Of a DNA stretch of 64,000 nt, positions 10,448 to 21,992 are shown piece by piece. Origin of the DNA: Fasciolopsis buskii (taxonomy: Eukaryota > Platyhelminthes > Trematoda > Plagiorchiida > Fasciolidae); the NCBI GenBank assembly GCA_008360955.1, contig LUCM01006187.1:1-64000 (forward strand), in the 5' to 3' direction. The translations under genes were made by a program, and so were the position numbers. The notes beneath the pieces were generated by a model. It did not search any database. It saw nothing but the letters and a program-made list of their open reading frames with translations, and was not told the origin of the DNA. How positions within the stretch are numbered: position 1 is the stretch's first letter; each line of letters starts with the position of its first letter.

Positions 10448-10635
10448 TTAGTTGCTTTCATCATCCTTGATAATATCCACCCATTTCCCATGCCGTGGGG
10501 CTTGTGTTGGATACAACTGGGACACAATCTGAACCAAATTCATAATGAGAGTGTATTCGCCAGGCCCTAAGTCTTCATTATGGTATGAGTACAGGCAAAA
10601 ATGGAATTGAGTTGGAGTTTTCGATAACTTCTCAA
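10448..10635 (-). CDS. Terminal exon of the large minus-strand gene
   Basis: A minus-strand open frame ending in TAA (10,448-10,450). It contains KTPTQFHFCLYSYHNEDLGP, then PGEYTLIMNLVQIVSQL and a polar end, KWVDIIKDDESN. A branch-point-like ctaac plus tttctttgaagcag precedes it, giving starts at 10,638 or 10,635. A start at 10,630 would join phase 0 to the exon at 10,689-10,736. The acceptor choice is therefore open. A weak internal donor (CAGTT, gtatcc) would keep the frame into the KASH chain. Family unknown. Confidence 0.5.
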
Positions 10636-10688
10636 CTGCTTCAAAGAAAGTTAGTGGATCACCGTAACGGGAATTTCAAGTTACTTAC

Positions 10689-10736
10689 CGTTGGTCTGAA
10701 ACACCCATAAGAATTTTCACGTTTTGTTTCATGATT
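10689..10736 (-). CDS. Candidate 48-nt exon
   Basis: It lies between acceptor gcataatcag and a strong donor (ACCAACG followed by gtaagt). In phase 0, continuing from exon 10814-10843, it reads NHETKRENSYGCFRPT. A different frame (MKQNVKILMGVSDQ) also stays open and looks protein-like, so either the acceptor or the chain here is uncertain. Confidence 0.38.
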
Positions 10737-10813
10737 CTGATTATGCACCGGCTAAGATGTTTATCCTTTTCGCAGTTAGAATGATTAAGGAATTTCCATC
10801 AAACACTGCTTAC

Positions 10814-10843
10814 CAGTGCAGCTAGAGTTTGCAGAATGTTGAG
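10814..10843 (-). CDS. 30-nt micro-exon of the large minus-strand gene
   Basis: A ten-codon exon (LNILQTLAAL) between a good acceptor (atcgtcttttgacag) and a strong donor (gtaagc). It is phase 0 at both ends and follows exon 11059-11289 in frame. Confidence 0.5.
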
Positions 10844-11058
10844 CTGTCAAAAGACGATAATAAACAAAGATTTAGAGGCTCAATATTAATTGCAATTGGA
10901 TGAATGACTTTTAATGTAGGAGTTTTCCGTCAATGACATCTGTGATTATTACCACAATGGAAATGGATTAGCTACTAGGAATCAGCGGAAAAATAAGAAA
11001 AAGCAGTTAAGCATACGTTCCTGTTAAATTGGCATGATGAAATCAAAACTTGTCTCAC

Positions 11059-11289
11059 TTGCTGATAGCTTTTCAATCGACTGAGTTTCTCCTTAGAGGT
11101 CAAAGATAGAACCAAAATGGAAATGTGCCTCAGAAGTTGATCCAAGCGGAAAATGTGCTCTCTGGGGTCGAGAGGTATCACAGTTGCCGAAGCATTCTCA
11201 GGATTTGGTTCAATAAAGGGGATTACGTTTGCATCATTTGTTATTAAATGTGAATATGATGATGCGAGAAACGAAACAGCGCTCAGTTC
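11059..11289 (-). CDS. Internal exon (77 codons) of the large minus-strand gene
   Basis: Open across its full length from a strong acceptor (cttttttgcgcaaacag) to donor CAGCAA followed by gtgaga, phase 0 at both ends. It encodes a soluble, mixed segment containing FIEPNPENASATVIPLDP and RLDQLLRHISILVLSLT, then LTSKEKLSRLKSYQQ. It joins in frame to exon 13487-13667 upstream and to the micro-exon downstream. No family was recognised. Confidence 0.62.
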
Positions 11290-11844
11290 CTGTTTGCGCA
11301 AAAAAGAGAAGTAGAAACATTGTGAGTAGTAAATTTATGTGAGCATAAACAGCTAGAGCAGAGTATTCCGGCAGTTATATATTTTTAATATGAAGCCAAG
11401 ACTTATCCATTTTAACATCTACTTTGCTCACGTTCCAACATGCGATCATTGGTTCTGAGTGCGTTGACATTTACTTGTATGAATCCATTTTGTAATCAAA
11501 AAAGAGATATGGCTAACATAAAACTTGTAGATACCTGTTCACGTTCCCATGTTTACATTTGGGCCCACAACTGCACTAGACTAAGGAAGCTAACACGAAA
11601 CTGCGTCAAAAACATATAAAGCGTAAAATGAAAGTAAAGTGGTTTCGTCTGTTTCCGTCATTTTGTGACCCTCATTATATTGCCTTACAGTCGCGTTTTC
11701 ACTAATGTTAGATGCGCCTGCTGGATGGTTAAAATGTCCTTGGAATCATAAAACTGCCGTGGCAAATGCTGATGCTTATTATGCTTGGGTTATTGGTGTT
11801 CATCTCTTCAGTCATTCCATCCTGAGCATTATGAATTTGTGAAT

Positions 11845-11985
11845 GCCAGTAGCCGATCGGTTAAAATCCGGTCGTTTTAACCTGAAGGTCGAAGGTTTAA
11901 ATCCTACTTACTTACCTTGCTTGCAGCCTGCAGCTGGCCGCAAACTCCATGAGTACGATGCGCATTGGTTTTCGTTTTTTTCAAA
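11845..11985 (+). repeat. Possible tRNA-derived SINE
   Basis: An A-box-like element (tagccgatcgg, 11,850-11,860) and a B-box-like element (ggtttaaatcc, 11,894-11,904, one mismatch to GGTTCRANNCC) sit at tRNA-like spacing. A non-tRNA body and a T-rich end follow. No cloverleaf is intact, so it is not a functional tRNA. No second copy was seen in this window. Confidence 0.35.
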
Positions 11986-13486
11986 ATATTAAATGGCAAA
12001 AGATGGAAAAGAATTTAAAGTGTCTAATGTTAGGGACAAGGAAGTGAGTCACTATTTATGCAAGCTTATGTAAGTGGATGACAAATGAGTAAATGTAGGG
12101 CAATAGTGATGCTCCATTGTGAGAAATTCCCATAAGTCATAAAATGTAGTCTGTTAGAACCAACGACTTTTTCTAAGTACGTTACGACAAGATCATTCTC
12201 AAATGGAACCCCTGACGCTAGATGGACGTTTTGGTTGGAATTATCACTTTTACATTCTGCTCCAGGTAGTTGGTTAGGGCTTCACTGACTCATATCATGC
12301 ATCTGTCACTAAGATATTGAATTCAGTCTGCTAGCCAAGACTACTAGCCATTTCCATTCGTGTCGGCTAAGCTTCAATGCCATTTTAAATTCAGTCGAAG
12401 ACTTTTCCATTTTGGGGATTTCTTTCTTTCAGCAAGTCTCCAGAGATGTAAACAAATACAAACTCACTGATGTTAAATTAAAACAAAGTAAGTTTGGGCT
12501 TCATAGAGAGGAATGAATCTCCCTGGTTTTACAAATTTGAAGTAAAAAAACTGAGTGATGCTCATACTGACGTATTTAACTCTAAACTGGATAAATCTTT
12601 CCAAGATTTTTCCTTTTTGGCGAGCCCTTCACCAGTTCTATTTTTTAACCAACTATATGGTTTATCCTATCAACAGAACCACCAATAAATTGACATCAAG
12701 GGCCCAGGAAAGCAGTTGCAAAACTCGTCGCTAGCAAGGCCAGTACGATTCTTATTACAGACTGGGTGCTTTGCAAGTGGCTTCGTTCATCTTAGTCAAT
12801 GACTCTTTGTTGTCAGTTTGGATTTATTGTGCCCTAACAAGTTTTGGAAAGGTATCTGTGCGACACCATCGTACATACCGTATTAACAAGATAATTATAA
12901 CAGGAATTTTCTTGTAATTCACTGCTTCCGGGACCTATTAGTTTTATCTCTTTTCAAAACTGATAAAGTGTCGTCTTTGTGCAACTGGTTATGATCATCA
13001 ATGAGGATATAGTAATCAGTTTGTTAAACAGATCTTGGCAAGTAAAACTGTTCTGTATATATATGACTGGAAACTAGACATTTATTTAATTTCGTTACTT
13101 GAATCAGATTCCTATTCACGGATGTCTTTAACATGAGTACGTTGTTTTCCAGAAAATGCCATAGGATTCAGACGACTGGAGATATTGGTTCTCGAATGCG
13201 GAGGTGGAAAGTCGAACAACACACGCACTAGGCCAACTGGTTTCGTTGCGAGGTGTCGTTACTCGTGAGCAGACATATGAATCGGCTTAAGTTCAAACAG
13301 CTTCAATTAGTATATAATTGGCTTTGTTGCTATGACCGAGTTTCCACTTTTATTACGGCAATTAAATTTAATTTTAGGTTTCCGGTCAATCAAACTGTAC
13401 GAAGTTACAACTTTCCAAGTTCAGTTGAATATTAGTCATGTACAGGATAAGTTTAATTACCAACAACTGTGAGGGATTCAACTCAC

Positions 13487-13667
13487 TTCGGCTAACACTT
13501 TCAGTTGTTTCATTTCTACATTGGTCACCAGTTCAATTTCAGTGGCAAAGTACTCTTCCTTTTCGAATCCTAAAGTGCCCCTGTATGAGTTCAACGGCAA
13601 GCGTTCCAAATTAGTTTCACTTGAGTAAGGGAGTACGTTTACATCTGTTTGAGTAGTATTTTCTCTC
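13487..13667 (-). CDS. Internal exon of the large minus-strand gene
   Basis: Opens after acceptor cagttaccaattcag with one base, runs 60 codons and ends at donor GCCGAA followed by gtgagt. It encodes an acidic, soluble stretch (FEKEEYFATEIELVTNVEMK, then QLKVLAE). Its one-base start completes the AG left by exon 13705-13864 across a 37-nt intron, and its end joins exon 11059-11289 in phase 0. Confidence 0.65.
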
Positions 13668-13704
13668 CTGAATTGGTAACTGGTGAAATTCTTGTAGAGT
13701 TTAC

Positions 13705-13864
13705 CTTTTTGTTATCCAAAAAGTGTCATCAACGAATGTATGTGCCGTGGCCTGACCGACGTTGTCATATGATACCGCGTGCCTTTTCTCGTGCATTTTG
13801 TTTTGGACACTAGATGGGACGCCGGATAACGACGCCCATCGTTTCACTTCAATCTGATGTTTGC
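13705..13864 (-). CDS. Internal exon of the large minus-strand gene
   Basis: A 160-nt exon from acceptor catattttcag to donor AAAAG followed by gtaaac, encoding HQIEVKRWASLSGVPSSV through DDTFWITK. Its two-base start joins the single base left by exon 15552-15624 (T plus GC gives Cys). The two junctions agree in phase with both neighbours, which is good evidence for a real gene. Confidence 0.65.
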
Positions 13865-15551
13865 CTGAAAATATGTATAAGTTGTTTCAGTTTAATTCTT
13901 GGTCAGACCATCAGGTAATGATGATAAAAATGTTCAGTCGGCCAGTCGAATTGGGATAAACAGGTTGACGTTGGTGTAAATCCGATCGACGTTAACCTAA
14001 CAACTAGTGACTTCAACCAATTCGCTTATGGAATAAACTTCCTTATTGTTGTACACTGCTCATTTTTTCAGATTTACTTCAAGTATGTCTATGCAAATAT
14101 GTGACTGATATTAATAAAGTTTGTCGAAAGATGATTGTTATCCCGACGTCATCAATTGCGTCTAACGATTCATACAGAAACTTCTGCTAGTCAAAACACA
14201 TTTGTTTAGAACCTGACTATAATTCATTCCCACTATTTGCTTCATTAAAAGACGTCAGAGGTATAAGTTAAAATGTCCCAATATTATTTTGAAAGTATAC
14301 TTTGAATCCAAGCTCAGTTAACTCATTCAGATTAGTCGCCTAATAATGACTTTGAAAGCATGGCTAATAAAAACTCGTCCCATCGAAAACTGCCCCCTTT
14401 TTAGACTTGTAGAAGAAAATTCTATGTGAGCAGATGCGTAGAAGAATATCTTAGGCCTTCAGCTTAAAACGAGCAGACTATTCAAAGCGAGTTGAGGTCC
14501 AAATTAACAACTTCTCTAGTAGAGCAGAATCAAAAAGACGACATATTTTGCTGGAGCAATAGACAAATTTTTGTTACTTTATACTTTCATTATATACGGC
14601 TATGAATAAATCGAAACCAAAATGGCACGGATTAAAACATTGAGCTATAGAACAACAGTCGTGTGTACGTTGCCGAAGTAGATGCTTTTTAATGAGATTC
14701 ACATTTGAAAGTTATATAGAATAATAAAACACAGTCTTATTCCAGGAAATAACTTCAAATAATCTAATGTACAATAACTAAATTGCTTAGCTGGGTATAT
14801 TTGGCAAGGATTATCCTGATTTAGTTCCGGCTGGGTGGAATCAACTATTCTCTGTTCAAATCCACACTACTGACAATTTCAAGCATTCTTCGGTAAAAAA
14901 ATGCTGTATGGAAATAACTCTTATTTGAAACAGAAATTTCCCTTGACATTTTAGTTCCCAATGATATTAGGGTGTTCTATTTGAGATATGTATGCAAGTT
15001 CCGAATAGCGTTCTTTGCCCAAATTCACTGAAAAATAGACGTTATGACAGGTACATACTCCTCTATTGTTCTACATTTTATAACAATTGAATTTACTCTG
15101 CTCATATTCCATGTTGAAGGTGCACGTTCCTAGAGTCAAAAAAAGATTATAAAGGCGTTACTAACTAACTAAGCTCAATTGGTTTGGGTTATGAAATTTC
15201 TGAATAGATCATTCCTCATTCAGGGAAGTAAATGATCCACGGATACTAGTATAAACAGTAACGGCATAGAAATTTCGGGACACCAAATTTCAAAATTGAA
15301 TACCGTTAGTGTTAGATGAATAGTTTCACTCTAAGTGACAAAACCCTAGGAGGAATCTGTGCAATGTTCCAGTGAGCCGCGAATCGCGGTTTGTAATGCT
15401 TCACAAGTTCTGGTCCATTGAGGAATATGATAAATTTGGAACTAACTAAATTCATTCAGTAAAAACTACCAAACATTTATGCGGGGTCAGCACTCCTGAT
15501 ATACTTTAACAAACCAGAACCCACGTGAGCTCATATATTCGTCGAACTTAC

Positions 15552-15624
15552 AGAGTCCATTCGGGAAACTTGGTGACAGTTCATTCAGGGTAGCGTAATC
15601 TCCAAAGCTTAGGCTGCGAACAAT
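15552..15624 (-). CDS. Internal exon of the large minus-strand gene
   Basis: A 73-nt exon between acceptor ccttatttcag and a strong donor (CTCT followed by gtaagt), encoding SLSFGDYATLNELSPSFPNG. Phase 0 at the start, one base left at the end. Confidence 0.6.
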
Positions 15625-17728
15625 CTGAAATAAGGAAGGGAAACGTTTGGGAAATGTTTGGCGTGCAATACGGCAGTCGGGGAAAAATATTTACTATTGA
15701 CTTAGAAGAGTCTCATTATGGCATACGAAGGGTTTAGCGCTAAAAACACCCAGTGACCAAATTGAAAAAACGTGTCGGCCACGGTAAATAAAGACGTACG
15801 TTATATAATGGCAAATGAAAAATCGCCAAGGAATAGTGAAAATGGAATTTCGTACAAGTAAGCAAAGATAGAATGTTTCCATGTAATAATTCACCATGTG
15901 ATGTCATCGACCAAGTCACCATTAAGAATTTGTGCAAGCACTGTACAGCTGTTTCATCCTTGTTACTATTTGTCATCGGTGCGTATCTCTCATGTGGTTT
16001 AGTTCAACAAAGCGTCTGATTCGAAATCCTTTGTGCTGGGTTCGCGTCGTATTTCGACTGCGGTGCACAAGTGCTGGTTATGATTCCTGACAAGGTTGAA
16101 ACAGCTGTACAGTTCTTCCATTGTTTCTTAGTGGTAACTTGAGCGATGATGTCACACGATGAATTATTTCATGAAAAATGGAATTTGTCTAAATGAAAAG
16201 CAATACTCGATAAAATAATAAGTATAATAGAGTAACACTATACTGACTTGATCTGTGTAGGAGCTCACATGTATTGCCGTGGTGTTTGCCTTTTTTGCAT
16301 TCGGTTCGCAACAGATTCTGAAAATGCAATTGGAAAGTTTTGATTATGAGATACTTTTTGGAGCCTGGCACGTAAGTTTCTGCATTCACTTTGCAGTATT
16401 ACAAAATCGCATAGCTTCCTTGTGATTTAAAGAGCGTTGATACTGTATGGAGTGGAAATATCAGCCGCATTATGCCATGTATTGTCAAGCGTTGGCTTTG
16501 ATAGTAGCAACTGGCTTGCCAAACAGTCGGGTATTTCATCCGAGGCACGTGGTGCTCATAAACATGTCAGGCTCAGATTGGGTGACGAGTAAATTACACC
16601 GCGCTTAGGCTTGGCGATGGAAAACAGTAGGATTTTGAGATTCACTAAGGTAAAAGGAGCTGCGTGAAACCAGATCCAATTGTATATTAGATTTTATCAG
16701 TAACTAAAAAAGCCTCGTTCTTATACGAACTTGGTTCACCAGTGATCTGACACTTGACTCAGGGAGACTACTTATGTAATTTTAAGGAACTTCCTGTACG
16801 AAGTATAAGAAACTGAAATTTCAATAGCATAAAACGCAAAAGAGACTGTGAACAATTAAAACTTCACAATGTTGCACGCACTGTAATTTTAAATGGGATT
16901 ATATCGAAATACGATTAGTGGCAAACTGGAGCTTTTTGTTGGGTGGAATCTGGAACTGTGCCTTATGACACGATAGATTCTGGTAACTAGGCCATCATGT
17001 GTTATCAAACATCGCAAGTAAATCATGTTCAATACCATTCATTAGTGAACTAATACGTTGGTTGTTTGTGATCAGAGTTTTCCTAGTCTTAATTGGAATT
17101 ATCTGTTCGCTTGGTTGCCATGTGGCTTTTCCTTATCGATACCGCGATGAACATGCATGGTTTCAGCCATCACATTCCGCTTTGCATATGATGTACTAGT
17201 TCAACTGTAGTTGGAAGAAAATGCGTATTAGCGAAACAAACCAAAGACAATCAAAACCAATATCAGACCATATTTCTAAGTTTATGGTTTCATTTCTGTA
17301 GCAAAACATTGTACAGTTATCCAGTTCGCAAACTTGAAGCCACCAATTCCGATCTATTTGATGTCAACCGATTATAATTTTGAATACAACGCAATCAACT
17401 ACAAACATTAAAAACAGGCATACTCAAGATTTATGAAATAGACCTCATTTGATAAATTCATTTTCTTATTGCCAACAGCTGTTTTTTTACCTAGAATAGC
17501 AACTCAAAACTTGGGGGAAACTGCTTCCTTAGAAAAAGTTCCATGAAAAATCTCTCGGAAATCTGAATGTCTAAGACTAAACATTAAATAAGAAAGCTAT
17601 AAGTTAAGAAAGCTGACCATCTAGAATCATGTTTAGATATGTCGGATCGGTGGTGATTAGACGAAGAATGTCGTGGTATTTTGATGTGAAGCCGTGTGTT
17701 CGAGTTTCTCTGTAGCACCATCAGTCAC

Positions 17729-17789
17729 TTCTCCCTCCGATGGCTTTTCTACAGTGATGCCCCCGAAAAATGATACATAGTTCTTGAAT
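17729..17789 (-). CDS. Internal exon of the large minus-strand gene
   Basis: A 61-nt exon after acceptor ctactacatttaag, ending at GAA followed by gtgact. It encodes FKNYVSFFGGITVEKPSEGE. The one-base start completes the codon (AA plus A, Lys) left by exon 17866-18035, and the end feeds exon 15552-15624 in phase 0. The open frame runs on beyond the donor, so the exact exon end is less certain. Confidence 0.5.
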
Positions 17790-17865
17790 CTTAAATGTAG
17801 TAGATGAAAAGCCGAGTGTTGTTTTATTAGATGTACCTGAATAAAAAAGTACTTTAAAAGCTTAC

Positions 17866-18035
17866 TTTGAAAGTTGTTCCACAAACGAGTTTGTTAGCTT
17901 CAAAACTGATTCACTTGACAATTTTCGAGCACCACCCACAGTCTCGGAGGAATGTGATCGAAGAAGGGTGCTTGGTTCAATTTTTTCAGGACAAAGGTCA
18001 GAAATCCTGGTGATTAGTTTTTTAAAGATATCGGT
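17866..18035 (-). CDS. Internal exon (57 residues) of the large minus-strand gene
   Basis: A textbook acceptor (attgtttttctttgcag) and a strong donor (TCAAA followed by gtaagc) enclose a fully open 170-nt frame: TDIFKKLITRISDLCPEKIE through SVLKLTNSFVEQLS. The stretch is helical and serine-rich and contains no recognised domain. Phase 0 start, two bases at the end. Confidence 0.65.
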
Positions 18036-20811
18036 CTGCAAAGAAAAACAATTATGAAATCAAAACCTATTGTTCTACAAACAATTTTGACAACATCTAA
18101 TCTTCATTTTGTAGGAATATTAACAGGAAACTAGCATACTCATCCATTGCTAGGAAAATATATATGGAAGCTATTACACGAAGGTTACTGATATTGCTAT
18201 CCACGCATGCCTCAGCCGTAAAGCAGGGTTCGTGAGATGCATATTTATTTATGTTGTTCACAAATTTAAACTGGTAAATGGGTCGCAGTCGTTTTAATAG
18301 TCCCTTTTTTAGCCCAAACTTAAATCAGAGTCATACTTTCTAAAAAGACACTCTATCGTTTTGAAAATGTCCATGTGCCCACAAAATTTGATCTGTTGGT
18401 TATCTTTCCTGCTAGCTTTGTACAGTTGCCGTGTTCGGTCCTTAGCACTGCACCCTCACGTTGTCTGCTAAGGTTACTGCTGTGGTGATTGCATTTGACG
18501 GTTGGGCTCTAATTTCCTGTTGGGAACTGTTTCTTATGTACTTGTTACAATTTCCTCTCCCGAATGACTTTAATTCGTCGAAGTGGCTGATTCAGTGTTC
18601 TCTCCTGTTTTAGCGATAGTCTGAGATACAACATACTACAGAACCGAGCGGAAGTTTGATGTCTTGACAACAATTGAGAATCTCAACATGCCCCAAGGTT
18701 GAGGTGAGGACAAAGTTTCTACACTTCCAAAGAAGCATTCACACTCACCCCTCATTTACTGCGGGACTCAGAGCAAAACGGTTTTTATGAGTAAATTTGC
18801 TCAGCATCCAAAAGCCTTAATCAAACAACATTTACCACCAGAATTAGGGATTTTGTTTCATAGGTTAAACGTTTTTGTACTTGAACTAAAATTTGTTGAA
18901 TGAGCATTTCTATCAGTTTCGAAAATTGCTACAAAAGCCCTGAGACAATTTAAGCGACCCTCATGTATTTCCCGACCGGATCGGTCAAGATTTCTAACCA
19001 TACAGGAGCAGTATAACTGACAATTTAGAGACTACCATTGGCACTTTGACAAAGCTATGCGACACTCGAGTTCGATGAGGCTAAAAATGAAATGGTTGTA
19101 TTTTTTGGGTGCAAAATCGCCTAAATCACCAAAATCTTCAAACTCACCTACTGTCCTATAAATAATATCATTTTTTTCTGAACTGGAAACAGAATAACAA
19201 CCGATCACAACGCTGAAAACTCATTAGGATAACTCAATCCAAAATGATGGGCATAATTTGAATGTCTTATTCGATGCCTACGGTTTCAGCAGTGTTCACC
19301 AAGCAAGTGAATCAAAGAGCAGGAGTAGGTGAAATAAATGAGCGGATGTGAATTTTTAATAATTTTTGGAATGAAGCTGCAATGTCTTTTCGTTTGGAAT
19401 TAGTTCAAACCGGAGAAATCAGAATTCAGAAAGTTGCTGACCGTAGTTATTTCGTATGCGACTGACATTTTTTCTCTTTCGATTTGACTGCGCAAGTCGT
19501 ATTTTCATGAAGCAATTCACACGCATACAGTGTGACTGTCACGTGAGACAAGATGGTGAACACTGTCAGATACCATTCGTCGTATTGGACGAAGCACGGC
19601 TTAGATGGATCAGGAGCCATTAATGAGACATCTGGACAGATAATGGAAGTTGCCAAGTCCGAACAATCCGTGGAGAGAACCTCAGGAAGTAATTAGCGAA
19701 ATGAACGGGGACATGAGACGGTAATATAATCAAAGACCAAGTAGAGTATAGCGGGTTATCGCTCACCGGTATCAGAGCACACATGTTAGATCAACAGGCG
19801 GATCAGCAGGCAAAGTTCGACAAAGCCAGAATAAAATTACTGCATGAAGAAAACCCTAGAATATTGCAGCATTTAATAGTTGAATCACAGTGGAATAACA
19901 CGTTAAAGTTCGTCACAAATTCTACGGTGCTGTGAAAATTTGTCTGATGACCATACGGTCAAAATACTTTTTTGAGGCCTACTGATGAACAAACATGACA
20001 AAAGGTTTACCAGGTAACGCGAAAACACTGTCCGTACATAGTGTTCTTTCTCCTTATCGGTGTTAATAGTAATTCTAAACTTGCATTAAAAGTTGATCTC
20101 TGAGAACATCCTGATAGTAAAACCGTTCTAACCAACTATTACGTCAGGATTTTGGCCAGGAACCTCTCTCGTTGCCAGTGAATTTGCCTCTCCAGTCGAG
20201 TTCTAAAGTACTGCCTCTAATTACAATCCAAAAGACAAAACGGTTAGATAGAACTTTCAAAGACGGGCTAAAATTCGGAAGACAGAAACAGTAAGATAAA
20301 GATCCCATAGTTGAGCACAGTTTTACGGTCAAAAGTGTGAAATCACAAGGTGAGTTTCAACTCGGGATGTGGCTCCCGATTGACTACTGGTTTGCAAAGA
20401 GACGATATGACCGTATCTAGTGATGAAACATTCAGAACCTGAGCACCAAGCTCAGAGAGTGCAAAGAACTGGAAATCCGTAAACTATATTATATTCGAGT
20501 TAGGTAATAGCTGAGTCAAAAAACTGATACGTTTTTCGACATATTACATGAAGTATGTCCACTAAAAATAACATTCATGGCGGAAATAATAATGATCCGA
20601 CGCCCCGATCACCATCAGCAATCTTTCTCAGAAAGTTCTTGATCGAAAATCTTCAATCTAAGCTGTGAAACACCGTTACTGAGGGCCGTTGAAAATGTAA
20701 GGCAGCTTATTCACTCCTGATGAATGAAAAACCAAAATTTGACCTATTTAGTAATTTCCGGAGAAAGGAAGATGGGTTATTTCTGGTGTCGGAGGTTTGC
20801 ACTCTAGTCGA

Positions 20812-20814
<3 letters not shown>
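18036..20814. other. Intron or intergenic; no firm gene
   Basis: A 70-codon minus-strand frame at 19,447-19,656 (with PDVSLMAPDPSKPCFVQYDE) after a fair acceptor, and a possible 50-nt exon near 20,173-20,223, are the only candidates. Neither has a convincing donor. Confidence 0.3.

Positions 20815-20877
<63 letters not shown>
20815..20877. repeat. Long perfect (AT)n microsatellite
   Basis: About 31 uninterrupted AT repeats. Apparent Tyr-Ile open frames across it are artefacts. Confidence 0.95.
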
Positions 20878-20878
<1 letters not shown>

Positions 20879-21718
20879 CCACAAATTAGTGCTGTCAAAA
20901 CCACGACAAAGGAAGATAATGCAGAGAAAACAAAAAATCTAATGCTGTTTTCCGATGTCCTTCAGCGTATTGCGTTTTGCAGCTGCCTATAACGAAGCAG
21001 CGAGTTGCTCTAGAAAGCTTTTTAAATAACATTTTGTTAGTAACCAGGTCAGTGAGATAGGAGGACACAAACACTTGTTTGCAAGTCATTGGGGATCTAC
21101 TACTGGTATTTCAAATCGTATGGATTACCACTAATTCAAACCAGATACCGAACGCATTCCAGAGATTCCAGTATAGCGGGTGACCAATAAACTCACCAAT
21201 AATCTCACGTGACTGTGGTAGATTACATCATCTCGACGGAGAACAAGGGGCTACTCATTGCTAGATCACGCTTTCCGCAAAAAGGTTCCGACGGCAAAGT
21301 CCTTCACTGTGGGGGTTGAAAAATTACCACACAAAATCCCAGGAAATCCGAGACGCTGCCACTGTTTGTCACCAGCAGCAAGTTCAATAATGTTCCCCCA
21401 TTTTACTCACGAGTGACCAAATATTTGGTAGCCGCATTTCTCTATGCAGCCTGGGAAGGCTCCGGATAGTCTCTCGTAACAAACGGGAATTACAGCCTCC
21501 AATCCAAATAAAATATTAGCTCTTCCAATATTCACTAAAAGGAAGGCGAAATCTTGCAGAAAACAAAACTATTGTGCGGCGTACACGAATAGACATTTTA
21601 CCGAGTTGCTCTTTATACCCTGGAGGTCTTGGTTTTTTACTACCTATCTTAGTATTGTAACTGGGATTTATTGGGTATATGCAACCGCAATTCGAATCGG
21701 CAAGAAAAATTAGCCTAC

Positions 21719-21992
21719 CACTTTTTTCTTCCAGTTTCGATCACATTGGAGTGGGTTTGCCGGCATTAGTGAATCCGTTTGCGCATGGGCATTCAAAGTC
21801 TCCACTAAATGATCACGTTTTACCAATAGTACGCTGTTTTGCAGTTCACTGTCGACTTCGATGAGTTCATCTGCCAAGCTTTTCTGATGCATAGATGGTG
21901 CGGAAGAATGTGTTTGCAACCACGGTTCACGACAGTTGCACTCGCCGACCATTGGTCTGTCATTATTACAGTTGTTCATGTTATCCAGTAGA
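21719..21992 (-). CDS. Coiled-coil-like exon, large minus-strand gene
   Basis: A 274-nt open exon from acceptor tcaaactgacag to donor AAAGTG followed by gtaggc (an alternative donor gtggta lies 3 nt earlier). It begins with one base and ends in phase 0. A Cys-containing start (NNCNNDRPMVGECNCREPW) is followed by a charged helical stretch with heptad-like spacing (SLADELIEVDSELQNSVLLV) and ends CDRNWKKKV. Same strand and style as the exons on either side, but the exons linking it to 27,499 and 18,035 were not identified. Confidence 0.55.

Noticed and set aside
11845..11920. Functional tRNA gene
   Set aside because: Box-like elements are present but no cloverleaf folds; kept only as a possible SINE.
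19447..19656. 70-codon minus-strand frame with a hydrophobic segment
   Set aside because: A fair acceptor but no convincing donor, and no way to connect it to exon 17,866-18,035.
20707..20904. Open frames reading Tyr-Ile repeats (also at 2,272-2,664, 33,812-34,123, 52,578-52,793)
   Set aside because: They are translations of (AT)n microsatellites.
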